From Candidatus Cloacimonadota bacterium (GTDB lineage: Bacteria > Cloacimonadota > Cloacimonadia > Cloacimonadales > Cloacimonadaceae): DNA of 7,064 bases. Under the pieces are notes generated by a model. The model was not told where the DNA came from, made no database searches, and saw only the letters and a list, made by a program, of their open reading frames with translations. This document shows positions 1 to 4,438 of this stretch, one piece after another; position 1 is the stretch's first letter, and every line of letters begins with the position of its first letter. Where the stretch lies: assembly GCA_017996595.1 (NCBI GenBank), contig JAGOGT010000060.1:1-7064 (forward strand), in the 5' to 3' direction. The position numbers were made by a program, and so were the translations under genes.

Positions 1-86
1 AGCATCAAAGTACTTTGTATTTCAAGATGGTTTTTCTGTCAAGGTATTTCTTTCTAATTATCCATTTACTATCCTTCAAGGCTTAG

Positions 87-104
87 GGACCGCCATTGGC
101 GTCC
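87..104 (+). other. Small GC-rich hairpin, possible end of an upstream transcript
   Basis: GGAC (87-90) pairs with GTCC (101-104), and GCC (92-94) with GGC (98-100), leaving C91 bulged and an ATT loop. The following bases (TGTTTCC) are only mildly T-rich, so this is at best a weak intrinsic terminator for a gene left of the window. Confidence 0.2.
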
Positions 105-200
105 TGTTTCCTGCCGGACTATAGGTGAGGCGCTGCTCTCCGGGGCGATGGCTGAAAATACTACTGCAGATCTGCCTTTTAGCCGGGTGGCAAAGTTCTT

Positions 201-253
201 GACCATGTGCTGCCCATGTGATGCCCATGCAAATGCCCGGGCATCGCATGGTC
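201..253. repeat. Imperfect long inverted repeat with inner palindrome and direct repeats
   Basis: The left arm 201-215 (GACCATGTGCTGCCC) and right arm 239-253 form a 15-position stem with one G-U wobble and one mismatch. Inside lies the perfect 12-bp palindrome ATGCCCGGGCAT (233-244), which would compete with the long stem. The motif TGCCC also recurs at about 11-12 nt spacing (211, 222, 234). No T-tract follows, so it does not look like an intrinsic terminator. An extragenic palindrome or a structured RNA element would fit. Function unknown. Confidence 0.55.
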
Positions 254-270
254 ACCTAATTGGGAACTTG

Positions 271-300
271 TATCACACGCCGTTGTGATAAAGCTATATT
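271..300 (+). promoter_or_regulatory. Candidate promoter overlapped by a 20-bp dyad
   Basis: A perfect dyad, TATCACA-N6-TGTGATA, spans 271-290. A sigma70-like pair overlaps it: -35 ATCACA (272-277, 4 of 6 matches), 17-nt spacer, and -10 TATATT (295-300, 5 of 6). The dyad covers the -35 and most of the spacer, as an operator would. Transcription would start near 307 and give a leader of about 195 nt before the gene at 503. The dyad has the half-site order opposite to a CRP site, so it is not one. It could equally be an RNA hairpin. Confidence 0.3.
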
Positions 301-502
301 AGAGAGATAAAAAAGTAAGTCCTATATGGCTGATATGGCAGATCGGAGTCCGTCACTATGTCTGGATATGGCAGTACGGTGAGGGCCTTGAGATATGTCT
401 TGACAGAAAGAGAGCTGCGATATCTGCTGATATATAAAGAAAGTGAATTAGATTACAGTCATGATGCCCAGTTATCCATTCATATCATCAAGGAGCCCAA
501 TT

Positions 503-949
503 ATGAAAGTGTGTGTAATTCTAATCTTCCTGTTTATGGCCCTTGCCCTGGCTGCAGAATTGAGAGATGCGCCAGATCCGCGGATTGCTGATGCGAAAGA
601 TATCCTCAATCGCCTTTATACCGGGGACACCAGTGTGATGGACAGATTGGACTGGACGCAGCTTCAGCTGGTGAATGATAATTTCAGAGAGCGTGACTGC
701 TATTTTAAAGCGGACTCCGAGCGCGTTGCCTATCGCGAGAATTGCCTCCTGGAATTTTACGATAAGCTGTTCTACACAAACACGGTGGAAGCTTTAACGT
801 ACTGGGTGGTGGAAAGGGATTTTGATACGGGATACCAGATTCGCTGTGAAAAAGGCGAACATGAACTGGTAATGGACTTTGTGAAAGCGGAACCCCACTC
901 GCTACTTTGCAAACTGAGCTGGGAATGGTTCATGGCAGCTAAGCATTAG
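503..949 (+). CDS. Small exported protein of unknown function
   Basis: This 148-residue protein belongs to no family I recognise. I chose ATG 503 over the in-frame ATG at 461 because AAGGAG (490-495) lies 7 nt upstream and because this start opens directly on a signal peptide. Residues 1-18 have Lys2 followed by a hydrophobic run (VILIFLFMALALA) and a plausible signal peptidase I site after ALA. No lipobox is present. The mature part is acidic and probably helical, rich in Trp/Tyr/Phe, with four cysteines (66, 81, 115, 136) that could form two disulfides in the periplasm. An export role is inferred from the signal peptide only. It stands alone, followed by a C-rich tract and a tRNA cluster, and no clear terminator follows its stop. 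It is probably transcribed from the candidate promoter near 300 with a long leader. Confidence 0.75.
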   Translation: MKVCVILIFLFMALALAAELRDAPDPRIADAKDILNRLYTGDTSVMDRLDWTQLQLVNDNFRERDCYFKADSERVAYRENCLLEFYDKLFYTNTVEALTYWVVERDFDTGYQIRCEKGEHELVMDFVKAEPHSLLCKLSWEWFMAAKH

Positions 950-969
950 TTACAGGTGAGTTTCACTAT

Positions 970-1002
970 CCCACTTTTCCCTTCTCCCTTTTCCCAGTTC
1001 CC
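970..1002 (-). repeat. C-rich heptad repeat; G-quadruplex motif on the minus strand
   Basis: TCCC occurs at 969, 978, 985, 992 and 999; the last four are exactly 7 nt apart. The minus strand reads as five GGG runs separated by 4, 4, 4 and 6 nt. That satisfies the usual G3+N1-7 intramolecular quadruplex pattern. It lies just upstream of the candidate promoter of the initiator tRNA gene. Confidence 0.6.
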
Positions 1003-1008
1003 TTAGAA

Positions 1009-1036
1009 TTGTCTTGACAGATATCCGGGGTAGAAT
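1009..1036 (+). promoter_or_regulatory. Candidate promoter of the tRNA cluster
   Basis: A TAGAAT -10 (1031-1036, 5 of 6 matches) is preceded at 16 nt by TTGTCT (1009-1014, 4 of 6). Transcription would begin near 1043, about 12 nt before the initiator tRNA. A perfect TTGACA at 1014-1019 also exists, but it sits only 11 nt from this -10 and no good -10 lies 16-18 nt downstream of it, so the exact pairing is uncertain. Confidence 0.4.
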
Positions 1037-1054
1037 TTCATGGCATAACGATGA

Positions 1055-1130
<76 letters not shown>

Positions 1131-1138
1131 TGATTTTT

Positions 1139-1174
1139 AAAATGAGTTTGGCGGCAATGCGAGACTCATTTTTT
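1139..1174 (+). terminator. Terminator-like hairpin between fMet and Met tRNA genes
   Basis: AAAATGAGT (1139-1147) pairs perfectly with ACTCATTTT (1164-1172) around a 16-nt loop, and the T-tract runs from 1169 to 1174. The A-T-rich stem is weaker than a classic intrinsic terminator. It may limit read-through from the initiator tRNA into the next tRNAs, or mark a processing site. Confidence 0.4.
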
Positions 1175-1183
1175 ATAAACTGT

Positions 1184-1261
1184 GGCGGTGTAGCTCAGCC
1201 TGGTTAGAGCGTCGGAATCATAATCCGTAGGTCCGGGGTTCAAATCCCTGCGCCGCTACCA
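1184..1261 (+). tRNA. tRNA-Met (CAU), elongator type
   Basis: The cloverleaf is complete, with anticodon CAT at 1219-1221, T-arm sequence GGTTCAAATCC, discriminator A1258 and encoded CCA at 1259-1261. The acceptor stem (1184-1190 with 1251-1257) pairs fully, with a G-U wobble at 1-72, so it is not an initiator. The top pair of the anticodon stem is a T-T mismatch. A CAU anticodon can also belong to tRNA-Ile2, in which C34 is modified to lysidine. The sequence pattern resembles elongator Met genes of Bacteroidota-like bacteria, which I favour, but the Ile2 identity is not fully excluded. Confidence 0.85.
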
Positions 1262-1275
1262 GTTTTTTATTAAAC

Positions 1276-1307
1276 CCTGCATTGGAAAGAATCATGCAGG
1301 CCAATGC
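1276..1307 (+). other. Two mutually exclusive hairpins in front of tRNA-Arg
   Basis: CCTGCAT (1276-1282) can pair with ATGCAGG (1294-1300). Overlapping it, GCATTGG (1279-1285) can pair with CCAATGC (1301-1307). Both 7-bp stems are perfect and cannot form together. The second one takes in the first two bases of the tRNA-Arg acceptor stem. Confidence 0.45.
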
Positions 1308-1382
1308 GCCAGTAGCTCAGTAGGATAGAGCAGCAGCCTTCTAAGCTGCGGGTCAGGGGTTCGAATCCCTTCTGGCGTGCCA
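1306..1382 (+). tRNA. tRNA-Arg (UCU)
   Basis: The cloverleaf is complete. The acceptor stem 1306-1312 pairs with 1372-1378, with a G-U pair at 1-72. A perfect 5-bp anticodon stem (GCAGC/GCTGC) encloses loop CTTCTAA. The anticodon is TCT at 1340-1342, the discriminator is G1379, and CCA is encoded at 1380-1382. It reads the AGA (and AGG) arginine codons. Confidence 0.93.
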
Positions 1383-1421
1383 TTTAAAGTTCTGAAAAGC
1401 ACAGATAGTGATATGCCCTGT

Positions 1422-1497
1422 GGTGGGTGTAGTTCAATGGCAGAGCACCGGATTGTGGTTCCGGGCGTTGTGGGTTCAACTCCCATCACCCACCCCA
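1422..1497 (+). tRNA. tRNA-His (GUG)
   Basis: The anticodon is GTG at 1455-1457, in a perfect CCGGA/TCCGG stem. The gene encodes the extra 5' G (G-1, position 1422) that faces discriminator C73 (1494). This is the identity element of histidine tRNA in bacteria. The acceptor stem 1423-1429 with 1487-1493 is fully Watson-Crick, and CCA is encoded at 1495-1497. Confidence 0.95.
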
Positions 1498-1616
1498 CTC
1501 TTTTTTTTCTCCCCTAAAAGCATTTTCCTGGCAATTATAAGTTTTGGCACAAAAATCGCATCTACATGACAATAGCGTTTACACTGCACGTGAATATAAA
1601 AAACCAAAATGGATAG
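1498..1616 (+). promoter_or_regulatory. Spacer after tRNA-His: T-tract and weak promoter for the ROK kinase
   Basis: An eight-T run (1501-1508) directly follows the tRNA-His 3' end and may help release tRNA transcripts, although no separate hairpin precedes it. Nearer the kinase, TGAATATAAA (1591-1600) resembles an extended -10, but I find no good -35 at 17 nt. GGAT (1611-1614) is a weak ribosome binding site for the ATG at 1617 or 1620. Confidence 0.25.
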
Positions 1617-2549
1617 ATGATGAAAACATACCTGGGGATCGACATTGGTGGATCCGGCATGAAATTCGGACTGGGCTCGAGTAGCAGCAAACTGATGTAC
1701 TACGGCAATATTCCATTGGCAAAGAAAGATCTTGCCAGCTTCAGGGAGATCGTATTGCACATCCTGGAGGAGACCGATAAAAGGGTGGGACTGAAAAATA
1801 TCAGTGCCATTGGTATCGGCAGCCCCGGATTAATTGATAGCGACAGTGGTAAGGTGGTGGGAATAAATCCCAATCTGCCTTTTTGGGCTGGATACGACCC
1901 TCGGGAGCTGATTCCTGCGGAGCATGGAATCCCGGTTTTTTGTGATAACGATGCCAATATGATGGCTCTGGCCGAAGCGCGCATCCTGAATATGCAAAAC
2001 GTGCTGGGGATAACGGTTGGCAGTGGCATCGGCAGCGGACTGGTGATAGGAGGAAAAATCTATCACGGCGCCCATGGCTATGCCGGAGAATTGGGACATG
2101 CATGCATCGAAGCGCAGGGCTTGCCATGCAATTGCGGCAAAAGAGGCTGTGTGGAAGCCTATGCTTCAGTGGATGGGATCAGACGACGGCTGAATAAAGA
2201 GAATCCCCGCTACACCCTGATGGATCTGCCGCAGTTATTGGCAGCCAGGCATTCCGACAAAGTGATCGGCGATTACATTGCCGATGGGCTGAAAAAGCTG
2301 TGTTTGGCTATTGCCGGAGCAGTGCAGTGTCTGGATCCGGAAGCGGTGGTGATTGGTGGAGGCGGCATGGATGTGGGAGTTTATCAGCTGCATGAATTGG
2401 AAGCGGGAATAAAGAGCCTGCTGCAGAAGGTTCAGGCCGATAAAATGGCGGTTCTTCAGGCCCGCAATGGCAATCAAGCGGGAGTGATGGGAGCGATTAT
2501 GCTGGCGGAACAATCATTATCTGAAGTTTCGGAACGGAACTTGCTTTAA
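1617..2549 (+). CDS. ROK-family sugar kinase (glucokinase-like)
   Basis: The 310-residue product has the full set of ROK motifs and the usual length. Phosphate-1 loop DIGGSGMKFG is at 9-18, GSPG at 68-71, and the catalytic-Asp motif DNDAN at 110-114 (D112 the likely base). The ATP-site glycine segment GSGIGSGLV spans 135-143, and the sugar-binding GELGH is at 157-161. The zinc motif CNCGKRGCVE spans 171-180 (Cys171, 173, 178 with His161), and the phosphate-2 loop IGGGG is at 246-250. ROK enzymes of this type phosphorylate a hexose at the 6-OH with ATP in the cytoplasm. Glucose is the default guess, but N-acetylmannosamine, N-acetylglucosamine or fructose cannot be excluded. No N-terminal helix-turn-helix is present, so it is a kinase and not a ROK repressor. 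Translation may start at either of the adjacent ATGs (1617, 1620). The next gene follows after 32 nt with no terminator. Confidence 0.93.
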   Translation: MMKTYLGIDIGGSGMKFGLGSSSSKLMYYGNIPLAKKDLASFREIVLHILEETDKRVGLKNISAIGIGSPGLIDSDSGKVVGINPNLPFWAGYDPRELIPAEHGIPVFCDNDANMMALAEARILNMQNVLGITVGSGIGSGLVIGGKIYHGAHGYAGELGHACIEAQGLPCNCGKRGCVEAYASVDGIRRRLNKENPRYTLMDLPQLLAARHSDKVIGDYIADGLKKLCLAIAGAVQCLDPEAVVIGGGGMDVGVYQLHELEAGIKSLLQKVQADKMAVLQARNGNQAGVMGAIMLAEQSLSEVSERNLL

Positions 2550-2581
2550 TAAATGAGTATGAAAAGAACGGAGATAGAACG

Positions 2582-2938
2582 ATGAAAAAGACGATAATTT
2601 TACTGGCCCTGGTGGCTGCCATGCTGTTGACTGCAGTTAGTGCCTATGCTTTTCGCGCCAAGGAAGTAGTGGGTTTTGAGATTGATCCCAATCCCATGGA
2701 TGAATTTTGCAATATTTACATCACGATTCAAAGTCCGGCTTACATGTATCTCCGCGTTGAAACACTGGAAGGGGAAGTGGTAAGCGATATCTTCAGCGGC
2801 TATGCTGATAAGGAAATATCATTTACCTGGGATCGCTATACCGAAACCGGAGAGTATCTTCCCAGCGGGAACTATGTGGTTATTTTGAGTTTGGACCAGC
2901 GTTACACGTCCATAAAGAAGACTTTGATCCTGAAATAA
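2582..2938 (+). CDS. Exported single-domain protein, FlgD Ig-like / T9SS-tail-like fold
   Basis: The 118-residue product has a clear signal peptide (residues 1-23, KK then a hydrophobic run, cleavage after AYA). The rest is one compact beta-sandwich pattern. It shows PNPMDEFCNIYITI (36-49), a short hydrophobic strand (YMYLRVETLEGEVV, 54-67), FTWDRYTETGEYLPSGNY (81-98) and a terminal KKTLILK (112-118). This succession (PNP, G-x-VV, W-D-x-x-x-x-x-G, L-x-SG-x-Y, K-x-x-x-L-K) is the signature of FlgD Ig-like domains and of the related type IX secretion C-terminal tails. Normally such a domain ends a large secreted protein; here it stands alone. CGGAG at 2569-2573 gives a good ribosome binding site. 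It lies 25 nt before mlaE with no terminator, so co-transcription is likely. Its role is unknown. A periplasmic accessory of the lipid transporter is only a guess from location. Confidence 0.8.
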   Translation: MKKTIILLALVAAMLLTAVSAYAFRAKEVVGFEIDPNPMDEFCNIYITIQSPAYMYLRVETLEGEVVSDIFSGYADKEISFTWDRYTETGEYLPSGNYVVILSLDQRYTSIKKTLILK

Positions 2939-2963
2939 GATCCCCTAAGCCTTTGAGTATTTA

Positions 2964-3731
2964 ATGAACCGCTTATCTCCAAAAAAGTCCGTAAAGGACT
3001 TTTTTTTATTTCTGGCTAATGTGATTGATGAGATCTGGAATCTCAAGAGTAATCGTCAGGTTAGTAACGTTGTTGTCATCCGGCAAATTCTGTTTACAGG
3101 CTATGAAGCCTTACCCTTGATCGGCTTTATTGCGCTGGCGATTGGGGGCCTGGTGATCATGCAGGGCTATGCGCTGCTGGACAATTTTGGCCAGGGCATT
3201 TGGGTGCATATCATCCTGGTGAGAATCGTGATTGGCGAACTAAGCGGGATCATAACGGCGCTGGTAGTGATTGCCCGTAGTGGCACGGCGATTTCCACAG
3301 AGCTGGGAAACATGGTGGTGAGCCGTGAGATCAGTCTGCTGAAATCCATGGGCATCTCGCCGATCAGTTATCTGGCAGTGTCGCGGATTTTGGGGGTGGT
3401 GATTGCCATGATCGTGCTCACCATGTATTTCAATCTGATTGCGATTCTGGGAGGCTGGCTCTTCACGCAGTTCTTCAGTCCCCTGGAATTCAATTCCTTT
3501 ATGAACGATTTGTTTTCCGAAATGCGCTTTTCGCTGCTGCTGATGAGCATCCTGAAATCGGTGATTTTTGGCCTTATCATCGCCATTACGGCTTCCTATG
3601 AAGGCATGCGGGTGGGAAGGGCATCCACGGAAGTGCCGCAAGCCACAATCCGCACGGTGGTGCGCTCCATCTTTACGGTGATCATTGTAAACATTGTTGT
3701 CACCTGGATATTCTGGATGTTGCTGATATGA
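2964..3731 (+). CDS. mlaE: MlaE-like ABC transporter permease (lipid transport)
   Basis: This 255-residue integral inner-membrane protein belongs to the MlaE/TTG2B permease family. In Gram-negative bacteria these dimerise with an MlaF ATPase and an MCE protein hexamer to move phospholipids between the membranes. Hydrophobic segments are near 50-70, 82-104, 140-166, 190-210 and 235-255. The family-typical motif ARSGTAISTELGNMVVSREI (104-123) matches the conserved R-x-G-x-A-x-x-x-E-[LI]-G block. SYEG followed by PQATIRTVVRS (211-214, 225-235) matches the conserved C-terminal segment with the R-A-T-x-R-T-V-V pattern. Length is normal. Start ATG 2964 has only a weak GAG upstream. The first codons contain a perfect terminator-like hairpin (listed separately). 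Its stop overlaps the next start (ATGA), indicating translational coupling to the ATPase-like partner. Confidence 0.92.
   Translation: MNRLSPKKSVKDFFLFLANVIDEIWNLKSNRQVSNVVVIRQILFTGYEALPLIGFIALAIGGLVIMQGYALLDNFGQGIWVHIILVRIVIGELSGIITALVVIARSGTAISTELGNMVVSREISLLKSMGISPISYLAVSRILGVVIAMIVLTMYFNLIAILGGWLFTQFFSPLEFNSFMNDLFSEMRFSLLLMSILKSVIFGLIIAITASYEGMRVGRASTEVPQATIRTVVRSIFTVIIVNIVVTWIFWMLLI
2981..3007 (+). promoter_or_regulatory. Terminator-like hairpin inside the 5' end of mlaE
   Basis: AAAAAAGTCC (2981-2990) and GGACTTTTTT (2996-3005) form a perfect 10-bp stem with a GTAAA loop. The right arm merges into an eight-T run (3000-3007). The core is only four G-C pairs, so termination would be partial. 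It spans codons 6-15 of mlaE and could attenuate the transporter genes relative to the kinase and Ig-like gene upstream, with ribosomes on mlaE melting it. Confidence 0.4.
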
Positions 3732-4381
3732 AGATAGGCTTTTACAAGGTTTGCAGCTCCGGAAATCTGCGGGAGCTGGATCTGGAATTCACTACGGGTA
3801 AATGCACGGTGATCCATGAGGCCGGAGAGAAAACCTCCTGCGCCATTCTGGCGTTACTGGCTGGAGTGGATGACCTGGAAGCTGGCAGGCTGCTGCTGAA
3901 TGATGAGGAATACCATGGCTACCTGGCCAAAAGGGAGCATCTGGAGGTTTTCAGCTACGTTTTCGATGAAGGGATCATGCTGGCGAATCTGAGCCTGAGA
4001 GAGAATCTGCTGCTGCCCTTTAGAAAGAGATTTGAGGATAAGAGTCTGTCTGAATTTGACCGCAAAGTGCATGCATGGCAGAAAATGCTGGGGATCAAGA
4101 TCGATCTCAATCTGCGTCCGGTGATGATCGATGCTGCCGACCGGAAATTCCTGAGCGTTATCCGGGGTCTTTTAACGGAGCCGGAACTGCTGTTGATCGA
4201 CGATCCTTATTACATTCTGAATAAAACGGAGCGGCAGAGAATGCTGGATTTTCTGAGAGAAGTGAGCAAGCAGCAGCCCTTGCTAATTGCCAGTGCCGAT
4301 GACGATTTCAGGGATGGCTTTGCCGATCTGGTGATAAATCTGAACAAACTGGGGATAAGCTGTGCAGGGACATCCAAGTAA
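3728..4381 (+). CDS. mlaF: MlaF-like ABC ATPase homologue with degenerate catalytic motifs
   Basis: The 217-residue product sits in the mlaF position (ATGA overlap with mlaE) and keeps the ABC nucleotide-binding domain layout, but its motifs are eroded. The Walker A region reads IHEAGEKT (29-36): Lys35 and Thr36 stay, while both defining glycines are Ile and Glu. The Q-loop is YVFDEG with Asp80 in place of Gln. ENLLLP (92-97) after it is canonical. The LSGGQ signature aligns with IDAAD (134-138). RGLLTEPELLLIDDP (146-160) is textbook Walker B except that the catalytic Glu is Asp159. The D-loop Asp is Asn165, and no H-loop His is seen in LIASADDD (186-193). The reading frame is intact and codon use is ordinary, so this is a maintained protein, not a decaying gene. 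It may bind nucleotide weakly or not at all. It is somewhat shorter than the usual MlaF (about 250-270 residues). Confidence 0.82.
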   Translation: MKIGFYKVCSSGNLRELDLEFTTGKCTVIHEAGEKTSCAILALLAGVDDLEAGRLLLNDEEYHGYLAKREHLEVFSYVFDEGIMLANLSLRENLLLPFRKRFEDKSLSEFDRKVHAWQKMLGIKIDLNLRPVMIDAADRKFLSVIRGLLTEPELLLIDDPYYILNKTERQRMLDFLREVSKQQPLLIASADDDFRDGFADLVINLNKLGISCAGTSK

Positions 4382-4385
4382 AAGC

Positions 4386-4415
4386 TTGACAAAAAACAGA
4401 GCCTCAAATTACAAT
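4386..4415 (+). promoter_or_regulatory. Strong sigma70-like promoter directly before mlaD
   Basis: TTGACA (4386-4391, 6 of 6) is followed after 18 nt by TACAAT (4410-4415, 5 of 6). The predicted start is near 4422, giving a leader of roughly 17 nt before the ATG at 4439. It begins five bases after the mlaF stop, so mlaD and the lipoprotein could be transcribed independently of mlaEF. It is the best promoter match in the window. Confidence 0.6.
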
Positions 4416-4438
4416 AACAGAGCGTAATTGAATGTATT

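Larger units (their letters stand above)
1..502. other. Non-coding region with inverted repeats upstream of the first gene
   Basis: I see no convincing gene in this stretch. One frame is open from about 58 to 288 and contains an ATG at 148 (46 codons). Its product is Cys/His/Ala-rich, it has no good ribosome binding site, and it runs through a palindromic block, so I do not call it. The 77-codon frame at 358-591 overlaps the better supported gene at 503 and has no ribosome binding site. The region contains a small hairpin (87-104), an imperfect 15-bp inverted repeat (201-253) with an inner perfect palindrome (233-244), a dyad with a candidate promoter (271-300), and three copies of ATATGGC (324-330, 333-339, 366-372). 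Two of these copies extend to the 10-mer GATATGGCAG at 332 and 365. Confidence 0.6.

Noticed and set aside
201..253. CRISPR or IS terminal repeat
   Set aside because: There are no regularly spaced identical repeats with spacers, no transposase remnant and no flanking target duplication.
148..288. 46-codon open frame (ATG 148), within a frame open from 58
   Set aside because: There is no convincing ribosome binding site, the composition is odd (Cys/His/Ala-rich), and the frame simply crosses the palindromic block, which explains its content.
271..290. CRP/FNR-type operator
   Set aside because: The half sites are in the inside-out order (TCACA-N6-TGTGA) relative to a CRP site, and no FNR TTGAT half sites are present.
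461..502. Upstream in-frame ATG for the exported protein
   Set aside because: It would put 14 extra residues before the signal peptide, while AAGGAG sits at the right distance from ATG 503.
358..591. 77-codon open frame overlapping the start of the exported-protein gene
   Set aside because: It has no ribosome binding site, and its second half overlaps the signal-peptide gene at 503 in another frame. That gene has a strong start signal.
1292..1498. Minus-strand open frame across the tRNA cluster
   Set aside because: It reads through tRNA-His and tRNA-Arg genes on the opposite strand. This is a well-known source of spurious protein calls.
2981..2987. A AAA AAG slippery heptamer in the mlaE frame (dnaX type)
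   Set aside because: A -1 shift would end at a stop at 3017-3019 and make only a tiny peptide. The heptamer is part of the hairpin arm, and no fused product would result.
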